From assembly GCA_016946835.1 (NCBI GenBank), contig JACVTC010000009.1, positions 1,058,501-1,122,500 on the forward strand: a stretch of 64,000 nt of DNA, in the 5' to 3' direction. Source of the DNA: Neocallimastix lanati (nom. inval.). Lineage: Eukaryota; Neocallimastigomycota; Neocallimastigomycetes; Neocallimastigales; Neocallimastigaceae. Both the position numbers and the translations under genes were made by a program. Shown piece by piece: positions 1 through 11,200 of this stretch. Position 1 is the first letter of the stretch, and every line of letters starts with the position of its first letter. The notes under the pieces are model-generated. The model saw only the letters and a list, made by a program, of their open reading frames with translations. It was not told the origin of the DNA and did no database searches.

Positions 1-25
1 AATTGTAAGAAATTATAATTATTTT

Positions 26-290
26 TGTTAAGTATTAGCTACATTATAATTATACATTATACATTGTAATATTAATACGCCACAATTAGCCACATTATTA
101 ATACATTAGTTATTAGATAGTTATTAGATAGTTATTAAATAGTTATTATAAATCTTATTTATTATATTTTGTTAAACTGTAATATTCTTTATTATGTAAT
201 ATTCATATAATTAAATATAAATAAATAAAAGCCATATTAACTATAAATAATCATAATTGAAATTGTGAGATTTCAGTTACATTCTTAACA
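26..290 (+). repeat. 5' LTR of copia-1
   Basis: 265 bp, TGTTAAG...CTTAACA. It differs from the 3' copy by an extra 11-nt unit (a repeated GTTATTAGATA near position 115) and about three point changes. AATAAA-rich sequence at 220-230 may hold the polyadenylation signal. Confidence 0.95.
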
Positions 291-306
291 GATTAAGAGT
301 CTCACT
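291..306 (+). other. Primer-binding site, probable half-tRNA-Lys(CUU) type
   Basis: The bases directly after the 5' LTR (GATTAAGAGTCTCA) do not begin with TGG as a site for an intact tRNA 3' end would. Read in reverse complement they give TGAGACTCTTAATC, which matches the anticodon stem-loop of eukaryotic tRNA-Lys(CUU) as I recall it. Drosophila copia and yeast Ty5 are known to prime from a tRNA cut in this region. The same site recurs in copia-2. Confidence 0.65.
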
Positions 307-495
307 TACCTAATGAGCTATTAGCTATAAAAATACAAAAATTAAATTAAACAAGCTTGTTATAATTAAAATATTAAATAAATAATTTAAAAATTTACAA
401 ATTCAAAATTATTGAAATTAGATTTCAAAATTAAAAATTTCAAAATTTAAATTTTTTTTTAAAATTAATTAAAATTCTAAATTCTAAATTCCAAA

Positions 496-1668
496 ATGGA
501 AACTGACAAATCTAAAAATTCAGGAAAATCTAAAGAATCATCAACTTCACAAAACTATAATTATGAAAGTGAAGAACATGAAATTCAAGATTACGAAAAT
601 GATGATTTTAATTTTTTGAAAGACTCTGAAGAAAATGTAAACAAACAAAATAATATTTCAAAGTCAAAAAGAAAACACATTGAAGAAAATTTAAATGACT
701 TAGAAGAAAATATCAACAAACAATCCTCAATCTTAGATAGAAACACAAAGAATTTTATTAAAAGATTAAACAGAGTCAACGAAAAACTCATGAGAAGAAA
801 GAAGTCAGATATGACAAATAAATCGATTTTTAATTATCAAAATTTTAAATTAACTACAGAAAACTTTCCAAGATGGTATAGAGCTCTCAAACGTCACTTA
901 ACGGCATTAGATCTTATTGACTGCATCAAAAATGACATAGATATTACAGAAATGGATGATGATGAAATCAAAGAAGACTGTGCGACCCAAACCATCATCG
1001 AAAGCAGCTTAGATTCAACTACCGCCGAACTTATTGAAGGATGTGAAACCGCCTATGAAATGATTATAAGATTAGAAAGTTACTTCTTGCAGGTTGGTCC
1101 TTCAAAATTATATCAAATTGAATACCAAATCAAGAAACTAGAGGTCGAAAATAACGATATAAAACTCTATATAGACAAATTAAATTACTTGTTTCAACTT
1201 CACGATAAGGAATCAAAAAGATGTGGAAAAACAAAATTAGACGAAGAAACTAAAATTTTACTTTCAGCTGAAGAAATTGTTAAATTTGGAGTTCCTCCAG
1301 TATTTTTAGTCGAATTTAAAACCTTTGAAGAATTAAAAGAACGGATAGCCTTGACTAGTATTTTTATTAAAAAATACAAAGACATAAAGAAAATTGACTA
1401 TAGCAACGAAACTACACAAGAGCTTTCGGTTAATAGAGTTAGAAATGGTAAATTACCATATAAATTTAAAAATGACTCTGATAAAGATAAAGAAAAAGAA
1501 AAATATTGTCAGATTTGCCATAAACACGGACACACTACCGATGAATGTTTTTTAAATCCTAGAAGAAAAGATAGAAGAAATAATAAAAATCCTTCAAAGG
1601 TGCTATTAAAAATTTCGATTTCAAACTCTCAAAAGTCCACTATACACCAAACATCAAAAATAACTTAA
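496..1668 (+). CDS. copia-1 Gag
   Basis: A 390-residue Gag-like protein. Residues 1-110 are charged and probably disordered. Residues about 115-310 are the capsid-like region typical of copia gag, starting near FKLTTENFPRWYRALKRHL and containing the usual 'LESYF' type helices. A CCHC zinc knuckle, CQICHKHGHTTDEC, lies near residues 338-351. The ATG at 496 is the first in frame, about 200 nt after the LTR. The last about 20 residues are read out of the original frame: from 1599 another frame resumes homology to the end of a copia protease, so the true gag-pol junction is lost to a deletion. Gag would form the cytoplasmic virus-like particle of the element. Confidence 0.85.
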   Translation: METDKSKNSGKSKESSTSQNYNYESEEHEIQDYENDDFNFLKDSEENVNKQNNISKSKRKHIEENLNDLEENINKQSSILDRNTKNFIKRLNRVNEKLMRRKKSDMTNKSIFNYQNFKLTTENFPRWYRALKRHLTALDLIDCIKNDIDITEMDDDEIKEDCATQTIIESSLDSTTAELIEGCETAYEMIIRLESYFLQVGPSKLYQIEYQIKKLEVENNDIKLYIDKLNYLFQLHDKESKRCGKTKLDEETKILLSAEEIVKFGVPPVFLVEFKTFEELKERIALTSIFIKKYKDIKKIDYSNETTQELSVNRVRNGKLPYKFKNDSDKDKEKEKYCQICHKHGHTTDECFLNPRRKDRRNNKNPSKVLLKISISNSQKSTIHQTSKIT

Positions 1669-4600
1669 TTTCAACACATTATCTTGTCAGAAATAATTTT
1701 ACCATTATTATCGATTTCGATGAATATTTAAATAAGGATAGACTTCAATTATTCAAAAACAATAAACCAGTTGCGAAAATTTGTGCCGACAAAGAAAATC
1801 TCTTCTCATTATACACTACTCCCTTTAAAATGAATAAATCTTTAAATATTGATATTAGCAATTTCGATTATGATCTTTGGCATGCACGATTAGGTCACTT
1901 CAACAATAATAAAGATATTGAAAAATTTGTTTTAAACCACACGTGTATTCACAACAAAAAGGACTGCACTCAATGTAAAATCAGCAAAATGAGAAAAAAA
2001 CCATTTTATGCAATTGAAAACAGTACCACACAACCACTACAACTTGTACACTCCGATGTAGTTGGTAAATTAAAAACATCCTATAACGATTTCAATTACT
2101 ACGTAACTTTTATGGATGACTATAGTAGAAAATGCTGGATTTACCTTTTAAAAAATAAATCTGATGTTTATAACGCATTTATTAAATTTCACAAATTAAT
2201 GAATAATACTATTGAATTTACAATTAAAACTTTAAAAACCGACAATGGAACCGAATACACAAATGAAAATTTCAACAAGTACCTTTCCGAAAATGGTATA
2301 AAATTAATTCATTCAACTCCTGGCTACCCACAACAAAATGGTCGTTCAGAAAGAATTAATCAAACTCTTAATAATTGTGCAACCACGCTACTTAATTCTG
2401 CCAAATTACCTCTTAATTTTTGGGATTCTGCTATTCTATGCGCATGTCGTTTATATAACCTTAATCCTCATCAAGGTAATAATTCAAAAATCCCAGATGA
2501 AGTTTTCTTCAACAAACCTATTGATATTTCACACTTACGTGTTTTTGGTTGCAGAGTATATTTCTATAATAATCATAAAAAGAATAAAATTTGAAAATAA
2601 TTCTAAACCTGGAATTTTTCTTGGTTATGCTTCGGACTCTACTGGTTATCGTATTTTAGATTTATCACTGTATTGTATCAGCTAGAGACGTTTATTTCTT
2701 GGAAAATATTCCTGGAACTATTAATACTACCTTTCTATCAGAAGAATATATTAATTCTATTTTTCCTTCGAATTATTCAATTGAGGGGGAAAAAGGCTGT
2801 TATGATCAATTAAATAATTCAAATAATTCAAATAATAACAACCGAGAAATTATTAATGACAATAATAAAATTATATTAAACAATAACAACAATAACATTA
2901 ATAACAATATTAATAATAATATGAATTTGAATAAAAAACATGAAAACTTAAACACAAATCAAAACTCTGATATATTATTTGATAAAAGTTCAAACAACAA
3001 TTTAAATAATTCTAATAGTAATGATATGGCTATAAATATTCAAGATAATAACAAAAATAATTTAGAAAATAATGAAATGGAAAATACCGATACTCATAAA
3101 AATAATAACAAAAGAAAATTCATTGATTTAAATGAAAAAGAAAATACAAATGATAATGAACAATTAACAATAAAGAAAAACAAAGTATTACTAATTAAAA
3201 CAGTTAATCCCAAGAGTTATGATGAAGCAATAAATTCTAACGATTCAAATAAATGGAAAGATGCAATTAAAAAAGAAATCAATAATATGTATGAACAAAA
3301 AGTAATGAGAATAGTTAATAATATTCCTAAAGATACTACTTTAATTGATACTAGATGGGTATTTACTACTAAAGATAATGGTGTTAAAAGAGCAAGATTA
3401 GTTGCTCGTAGATTCAAACAGAGAAAAGGTGTTAACTATACATCAACATATTCACCAACAATTGAAGCAGATAGTTTAAGAATTGCAATTGCCATCGCAT
3501 CACAATACAAATGGAACTTAAGACAAATGGATATAAAGGCAGCTTATTTAAATGCCAAATTAGAAGAAGAAATATACGTGGACATACCAGAAGGAGATAA
3601 AAATTATAATTCTGGAAAATATTGGATATTAAATAAGGCTCTATATGGTTTGAAACAAGCCGGAAGACAATGGTATAAAGAAATATCAAGTTATTTAAAA
3701 AATATTGGCTTAAAACAATTGAGTATTGATCAATGTTTATTTATAAAATATCACAATGGAAATTTATGTGCTATATTATGTCTTTATGTTGATGATATCT
3801 TACTTACTGGAGAAGATAAAGAAATTAAATATATAAGCAATAAATTAAAAGAAAAATATAAAATTTCAAAAGACACGGAAGCTAACAAAATTATAGGAAT
3901 AAGTATTTTTAAAACTGAAGAAGGATATAAAATTAATCAACAAGACTACATTGAAAAATTAATTAAGAATTACAAAATGAATAAGACAAAACCAATTAAC
4001 AATCCATGTAGAAAAATTACTTTAGAAGAAAGAGAAAATTCAACACCTGTAAACGTAACAGATTATAAATCTATTATTGGCGCTTTATTATTTGTTTCAA
4101 CAAAAACAAGACCAGACATCTCATTTGCAGTTAATCAAGCTGCAAGACACGCCGAAAACCCAACAGAAGTTGATCTAAAATCAGCATTGATGATCTTAAG
4201 ATATTTAAAATCTACTAAAGAAAAATCTATTTATTACTATGGAAGTAAAAATTTAATTGCCTACTCAGACGCTGATTTCGCTGGCGATGAAGAAACAAGA
4301 AAATCTACCAGTGGATACATTTTTTTATTTGGAAAAAGTCCAATTTCATGGAAATCTGAAACTCAGAAGAGCATCACATTATCAACCACTGAAGCAGAAT
4401 ATGTTGCATTAACTGAATGTGCAAAACAAGGAATGAAATTAAAGAAATTACTAAAAGAAATATTTGATAAAGAAATTAATTTAAAAATTAAAGTTGATAA
4501 TAAATCTTGTAAAAATATCGCTGAAAATGAAAATACAAAAGGTAGATGTAAACACATGGACATTGATTACAAATACATTCAAGAGAAAATAAATAGAAAA

Positions 4601-4708
4601 GAAATAAATTTAGAACATATATCCTCCGATACTATGTTATCTGATCCTTTAACTAAAGTGATATCTGGACCAAAAATGAAATGTTTTACTGATTTTATTT
4701 TCAATTAA
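1599..4708 (+). pseudogene. copia-1 Pol (protease remnant, integrase, RT, RNase H), frameshifted
   Basis: From 1599 the frame reads the tail of a copia protease (motif VHYTPNIKNNLIS), then the GAG-pre-integrase motif WHARLGHFN near 1880 and an integrase core with LVHSDVVGKL, TDNGTEYTNENF and the PQQNGRSERINQTL block up to a stop at 2592-2594. Homology continues in the next frame (PGIFLGYASDSTGYRI, to about 2670) and then in a third frame (from about 2670 to 4708). The third frame gives an Asn-rich spacer, the copia RT start (DTRWVFTTK), the RT active site YVDDILLTG near 3785-3811, and RNase H with SDADFAGDEETRKSTSGY and TEAEYVAL. The catalytic DSG of the protease is absent. Two frameshifts and the deletion make this a broken gene, although RT-RNase H alone (669 codons) is open. 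Confidence 0.93.
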
Positions 4709-4866
4709 AAAAAAAAAAAAAAAAAATTTTATTATTAAAAATTTACTATAAAAAACAAATAAAAAAAAAAAAAATTTAATTATTAAAATTTACTATAAAA
4801 AAAAAAAAAAAAAAAAAAAATTTTATTAAAACTTTATTTTTTATATTATTACCAAATGCATAATGT
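4709..4866 (+). repeat. A-rich imperfect tandem repeat between pol and the polypurine tract
   Basis: Poly(A) runs of 13-22 nt alternate with copies of a TTTACTATAAAA-type unit. It sits in the element's 3' untranslated part and looks like local slippage expansion. Confidence 0.6.
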
Positions 4867-4874
4867 AGGGGGAA
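4867..4874 (+). other. Polypurine tract of copia-1
   Basis: AGGGGGAA directly abuts the 3' LTR, the expected plus-strand priming site of an LTR retrotransposon. Confidence 0.85.
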
Positions 4875-5128
4875 TGTTAAGTATTAGCTACATTATAATA
4901 ATACATTATACATTGTAATATTAATACGCCACAATTAGCCACATTATTAATACATTAATTATTAGATAGTTATTAAATAGTTATTATAAATCTTATTTAT
5001 TATATTTTGTTAAACTGTAATATTCTTTATTATGTAATATTCATATGATTAAATATAAATAAATAAAAGCCATATTAACTATAAATAATCATAATTGAAA
5101 TTGTGAGATTTCAGTTACATTCTTAACA
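4875..5128 (+). repeat. 3' LTR of copia-1
   Basis: 254 bp, same termini as the 5' LTR, lacking one 11-nt unit. Followed at once by the ATTTT target duplication. Confidence 0.95.
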
Positions 5129-5133
5129 ATTTT

Positions 5134-5371
5134 TAAATAAAATAATTATATTTTCTTAGTTAAGTTATAATAATGATAACTTTATTTAATTATATTATAT
5201 TTATTCATTTTAATATTATTAATAATTTAATTAATTCAATTTTAGATATTGGTTAATTTAATAACAAATTTTATTTAATTAATTATAATTTATACATTTA
5301 TAAATAATTATAGTTTATTTAATTATACATTTAATTATTAAATTTATGTCCTAGCTTATTTATTTAATTAA
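5134..5371. other. AT-rich spacer
   Basis: No coding frame or recognisable element seen. It is the original target DNA of copia-1. Confidence 0.5.
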
Positions 5372-6031
5372 ATTGTAAACATACACATTAAGAACAACAT
5401 AGTTGCTCCGTATAATTACATAAAGGAATTATCATCAATCAACAGGATCAAGGTTTTAGAATATGCATTATACGTAAATAAAGAGAATCCTAGCAAGAAC
5501 AATATTTACAAGTATTTTGACATGTATTGGATCCGACATAAAAGCAAGATTATCCATGCTTGCTATTCGGTTATCAAGCCCACATCGTATGGGATGAACA
5601 AGAACAAGACCAACGATGACTTTAGCGGCAAAATAAAAATATTAAGCCCCAACAATTTTTATTGGAAAGAAGCATATAACAGCAAGTATTCTAGATTGCT
5701 ATATGATCATTTCATCCGTAACAAGAACCGAAGATTGGAAAAATAGGAACGTCTTCTCTTCGCTTTTGTCTATAGTTTGGAATCCATCATAAGAATCCAG
5801 AGTATCGCCAATATAATATTATACGACCTTGACAACTGCAAAAACAAGATCCACCGAGGCCGGAAGCTAATTCATTTCCGCAGCCAAACCGACAAATCAC
5901 AGGTTTTGGACATCATCATCCAAACCTTGTGCATAGAGAACGTTGAGCGTCTGCTGGACAACAAGTATTTAAAGATTTCCTATTATTACATTTGCGAATT
6001 TAAACAAGCTACTAAGCAACACGTTATTTAA
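5372..6031 (+). pseudogene. Coding-like fragment of unknown origin, one internal stop
   Basis: One frame stays open from about 5372 to 6031 apart from a TAG at 5744-5746 (open stretches at 5372-5743 and 5747-6028). Codons are clearly richer in G+C than the surroundings (AAC, AAG, ATC, CCG, GGC), unlike the AAT/AAA-heavy elements on both sides. The product would contain blocks such as KILSPNNFYWKEAYNSKYSR and a basic, tyrosine-rich C-terminal half. I recognise no family. There is no convincing start: the frame is bounded upstream by a stop in AT-rich DNA. It ends about 20-40 bp before the truncated copia-2 sequence. It may be a decayed host gene, part of another transposon, or a transferred fragment. 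Confidence 0.45.
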
Positions 6032-6048
6032 AGCCAAGATAGACGATA

Positions 6049-7342
6049 TTAAGAGAACTGAAAACTTTCAGCATCCCAAGCTAAAGCTGTTATTATTCTT
6101 AATGAGTCTTGTTTTAAAGTTGGCAAAAAGGTTTCTCTATAATCTATACCTAGTATTTGTGAAAAACCTCTTGCAACTAATCTAGCTTTATATTTATTTA
6201 TTTTACCTTTATCGTCTTTTTTATATGTAAATACCCATCTACAGGATATTACATTCTTATCTTTTGGTATATAAGGGACATATTTATATACTTTTTTATT
6301 TTTCATATTATTTAATTCTTTCTCCAGAGCCTTTAGCCATAATTCTTCATCAGGTCATCCACTTAAAGGAGGTTTTAATATTTCATTATTACATGAAAAT
6401 AATTCAAAATTAGCTAAATTTTTTATTTTTTTATTAATATCATTTTCAATTTCTCCATTAAATTTTCTTTAAGCAGCATTAAGTTTATTAAAATTTTTGT
6501 TTTCGGAATTTTCAATTTTTGAATTTAAATGTTTGTTTACATTTAATTGTTTATTTGAATTTAAATTATTTTTTAATTTTGAATTTAATTGTTCATTTAG
6601 AGAGTTAATTTCATTATGTAAATTTGTATTTTTACTTACAATTTCGTCATTTTTACCATTATTATTATTAATATTATTATTCACATTATTATTAAAATTT
6701 AGCACCTTACTTACATTTTTGTTATTTAAATTTAATTCTTTGTTTTCATTTCTTAAATTATTATTTATTTTATTTAAATTTAAATTATCTTTAATTAAAT
6801 TTTTTAATTCAAAATAATTACCTTTATTATTAATATTATTATTATTATCAATGTTATTTGATATTTCCTGATTTTTATTTAATTTGGTATTATTTCCTGA
6901 ATTGTTTATTGTATGTTCCTGAATTTTATTTTGATTATTTTTAAATTTTAAATTTGAATTTAAATTTTCATTGTTTATGTTTTATATTAGAATTATTATT
7001 ATTGTTATTTAAATTATTATTATTAATTAAATTATTATTTTTAATTTTATCATTTTCAGAAAATAAATTAATATTATTATAATCCTTTAAATTATTATCA
7101 TTTTCAAAATTTACATTTAAATTATTTAAATGGCCACTTTGAAAATTTAAATGAGGATAATTTAAAACAGGAGAAGAAAAATTTTGTTTTAAATTATTAT
7201 AATTATAATATGGCAAATAATGATTTGGAGTATTAATAATTATATTGGCCATAAAAATTTTTACCATAAATAGAAGGATCATGATAATTTATATTACTAT
7301 TATAGTAATATGGTAAATTATTTAAATTATTTATATTATTAT
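6049..7342 (-). pseudogene. copia-2 Asn-rich spacer and start of reverse transcriptase
   Basis: Minus strand. From 7342 to about 6450 the translation is an Asn/Leu-rich linker in broken frames. From about 6390 it becomes a copia RT N-terminus: PDEELWLKALEKELNNM, then CRWVFTYKKDDKGKINKYKA and RLVARGFSQILGIDYRETF. Similarity stops after IITALA near 6075, where a different sequence is joined. This is the downstream half of the element interrupted by the gypsy insertion. Confidence 0.85.
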
Positions 7343-7972
7343 TGATAAACAAATTATAATAATAAATATAAAATGTTTATGCTGAAAGTTGTCTTTTAGT
7401 TCTTAACGTTAGATAAGAAGTTTTTAACAACTTTTATTAGTAAAAATTTATTTGTTTATTTTATTATATAAAAATAAACTTTTTATTAACACAAAACTAT
7501 TTTTAATAAATAATTAAATAAAATTAATTATTTTATATTTTAGTTATATTCTCTTTAATATAACTAAAAAAATATATTTTTGTTTATGTATTTATTTTAT
7601 TTATTATAAAATAACATACAACTGGACTTTTATTAATTATTTTCTCTTTTTCTTTTTCTTTTTTTTAATAAAGTCTACTTTTCTAAATTATTTCTTAATT
7701 AAATTTTTATACTATAATTTTCATAATAATTTAAGTTTATAATATTAATATAATATATTATATTAATATTATGTGAGAATAATATAATAATACAATAATA
7801 ATTTATAAATAGTAATATATAAAAATAATATAAATTAATTAATATAAAATAATATAAAATAAACTTTAAATACATTATTAAACTACATTAATTTCATTTC
7901 ATACATTTGGTATACATTTTGTTTGTTTACATTTTCATAAAATTTATATAATTTTATAATAATTCTTTATCA
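7343..7972 (-). repeat. 3' LTR of gypsy-1
   Basis: 630 bp, uninterrupted copy. It serves as the empty-site reference that shows the SINE insertion in the other LTR. Confidence 0.94.
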
Positions 7973-7986
7973 AGACTTCCTCCCTT
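7973..7986 (-). other. Polypurine tract of gypsy-1
   Basis: On the minus strand AAGGGAGGAAGTCT directly precedes the 3' LTR. Confidence 0.8.
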
Positions 7987-8189
7987 AAGATATCGCTTTA
8001 GAGATATCTGAATAAAAAGAATAAAGTGTTAATAAAATTATTAAATTTTATAGTTTATATAAAAAAATAAAAGAAAAATGAATCAATATTATATAAAGGC
8101 TATATTTTTTTCTTAATCTTATAAATTTCTTTGATTAATGGAGTAATAAATTTTTAATTTTAATTTTTAATTAAATTTTTACTAAAGGA

Positions 8190-8230
<41 letters not shown>

Positions 8231-8268
8231 GAATATTTCCTTGGATCAACATAAAAATTTTGTGTAAC

Positions 8269-11200
8269 TTAAATTGATAATAAGTATGGTTTTACATCTT
8301 TGATATGTATATTTCTTTCTAATATTTGGTTATCTTTCAAAGATTGTAAAACTAGAGTATTATATTTTGATGCTTTTAATACTTTAAAGGGTCCAATAAA
8401 GAAAGGATCTAACTTTTTCCTCGATATATATCTTACCAAGACTAAATCTCCAGGTTTATACTTTTGTAACATATTAAAAGCGGACTTTGATCTTTCTAAC
8501 CAATATGAATGGGCATACTGAATATTAGTTATGGCCTCTTTGACCCATTCTTGATGTCTAACAAAACGTCTTAGATTATATTCAAGGTCACTTTCATTTT
8601 CTTCTCTATCTAAGTCAGGAAGGGTAACACTTAAAGGCCAAAGATCTCTTCTACCGTATAGTAATTCAAAACTACTGAAACCCGTAACACTTGATTTGGA
8701 AGTTCTCAAAGCCCATAACGCTGAAGGAAGGCATTCATCCCATTTAACTTGCTGTTCGCAAAGGTGTCTAAGAACCTTGACAATTTCTCTATTAGCATTC
8801 TCTACTTGTCCGTTCGCTTCAGGATGACGAGGACTTATAAAACGAATCCAGGAACCGTAAAGATCTACCATGGCTTTTGTAATGTCAGAAATAAATTGTC
8901 TTCCATTATCCGTAATTATTATTTCGGGAAGGCCATGATTGAAAGACTTCTTGAAGGAACTTAATAACATCAGTAGCTTCAATAGTACTTGTTGCTTTAG
9001 CTTCTATCCATTTTGTAAAATAATCAATTAAAACTATAATAAATTTGTTACCATTTTCAGTTGTAGTTAAAGGACCAACAATATCAAGTCCAACTCTGAC
9101 AAAAGGTCTTTCTACTTGTGTAGGAATGATAGAAGTGGACTTTGGAATTGGGGAGGGTCTATAACATTGGCATTTTAAGCATGTTTTAACTACTTTTTCA
9201 ACATCAGATTTAAGACCAGGCCAATAGTAACATTCTTTGATACGAGCCAAAGTTTTAGATACACCCTCATGGCCGACAAGATGAGCTTTAACAACGATAT
9301 CATGTTTAAGCGAATCATCTTCTATAACTTCTAAAACTTTGTCAGGCTTATCTTTAAAGACTAATTTACCATTAACAAAAGAGTAGTTTTTCTTCACATA
9401 GTTTAAAATGGGAGAAGGAATATTATCAGAGAGAGGGTTATTAACATTAGAGATATCAACAATCGAGTTGATTGTTAAAACATTACCCGAAGGAAGGCGA
9501 GACAAAGCATCAGCGAATATGTTATTTTTACCTTTTTCATATAAAAGATCAACTTTAAATTCGTTGAAGATAGAAATCCAACGGATGTGTCTATCACTTG
9601 AGGGAATACTAGATTTAAAATAACCTAAAAGAGGTTTATGGTCAGTATATAATTTGACAGTAAAAGGAGAAGCGGAAATATATGGTCGAAATTTCTTGAG
9701 AGCAAAGATAACAGCAATTCCTTCTTTTTCAGTAACAGAATAGTTAATTTCGGCCTTTTTAAGACAACGACTATGAAAATAAATAGGAAATTCTTTATTA
9801 TTGGATTCCGAAAATTGTAATAAAACAACACCAACAGCATAGGAAGAAGCATCAGTACGAATGATAAAAGGTAAATTAGGATCAGGATATTTGAGAATAG
9901 GTTGATGACATAATGAGTCACGTAAGAGGTTAAAAGCGTATGTATGATCTTCAGTCCAAATAAATTTAACTTTAGAACTTGTTAATTTATATAAAATATT
10001 TGAAATAGCAGCAAAATTAGGAATAAATTTCCTGTAATAACCTACAAGGCCTAAAAATGATTGTAATTGCGAAATGTTTGAAGGAATTTTCCATGAGGAA
10101 ATAGCAAAGATTTTACTAGGCATGGGTTTTAAACCTTCATCAGTTAAAACATGACCAAGTACTTCAACGGAATTTCGGCAAATTTTACATTTGTCAATAT
10201 TTACAGAAAATTTATTTTCCCTTAAAATTGTAAAAACATGCTTTAAATCAATTAAATGTTGTTCAAAAGTAGGTGAGTACACAACAATATCATCTAAATA
10301 AACAAAAACGCATTTACCAATTAATGGCATAAGTATTCTGTTCATTTCACGTTGAAATGAAGCAGGGGCATTGGTTAAACCAAAAGGCATAACTACGAAA
10401 CTGTAATTTCCAAATTTGGTAGTAAAAGAAGTTTTATCAACGTCTTCAGGATTCATAGGTATCTGATGATACCCCGAAAACAAATCTAAGGCGGAAAAAA
10501 CATGTGCACCATGGACTGATTCTAATAATTCATCAATGAAGGGTAGGGCGTATGCATCTTTAATAGTTATTTCGTTTAATTTCCTGTAATCGATGCACAT
10601 ACGCCATTCTCCATTTTTCTTTTTGACTAAAATAACTGGAAAAGCCCAAGGAGAATGAGAGGGAATAATTTTTTTATGTTTTAATAATTTAGTTATTTCC
10701 TTTTTTAAAGCTATTGATTGATCCAAAGAAATTTTGTATGGTCTTAATTTAATAGGTGTATTTTTAAGTAAGGGTATAGAGTGTGGTTCAGCGTTAGCTA
10801 CCTTTACATTATCAATAGAATTAATCAAAATATCGTCAAATTCTTTTATTAAATTTTTTAATTTTGGATGAAAAAGAAAATCATTTTTTATATCATAAAA
10901 TAAAGAAATTTTTGCTATGACGTTTTCATTCTCTGGAATGTTAGTTGGTGTAGCAACACAAGTAGCTCCATTATCATTTTTCTTATATAAACAATCGTCA
11001 TCAGGATCGATGTATAGTCTGTGTTCTTTTTGAGAACGTCTACCTAGAATAATATCATAACACATATCTTCGTCATTTAATATCCAGAACATAGTGTTAA
11101 TTGTTAAGTTACCAAATTTTAGTGAAAGAAAAGTAACGTTATTTGAAGAAATAATTTGATTACTGGCTAATTTAAAATAAGCAATATTTTTTGTAATTAA

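Larger units (their letters stand above)
26..5128 (+). mobile_element. Ty1/copia LTR retrotransposon, defective (copia-1)
   Basis: Two near-identical LTRs flank a gag frame and a pol region in copia order: GAG-pre-integrase, integrase, reverse transcriptase, RNase H. The LTRs begin TGTTAAG and end CTTAACA. The 5-bp sequence ATTTT lies directly outside both ends (21-25 and 5129-5133), a target-site duplication, so the insertion is complete at both ends. The LTRs show about three substitutions plus one 11-nt indel by eye, so insertion was fairly recent. The copy cannot be autonomous: the protease active-site segment is missing and pol shifts frame twice near the integrase end. Confidence 0.95.

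Noticed and set aside
8906-8985. Programmed frameshift within integrase of gypsy-1
   Set aside because: No slippery heptamer or structure at the break; a single-base indel or sequencing error is simpler. The programmed site is at the gag-pol junction.
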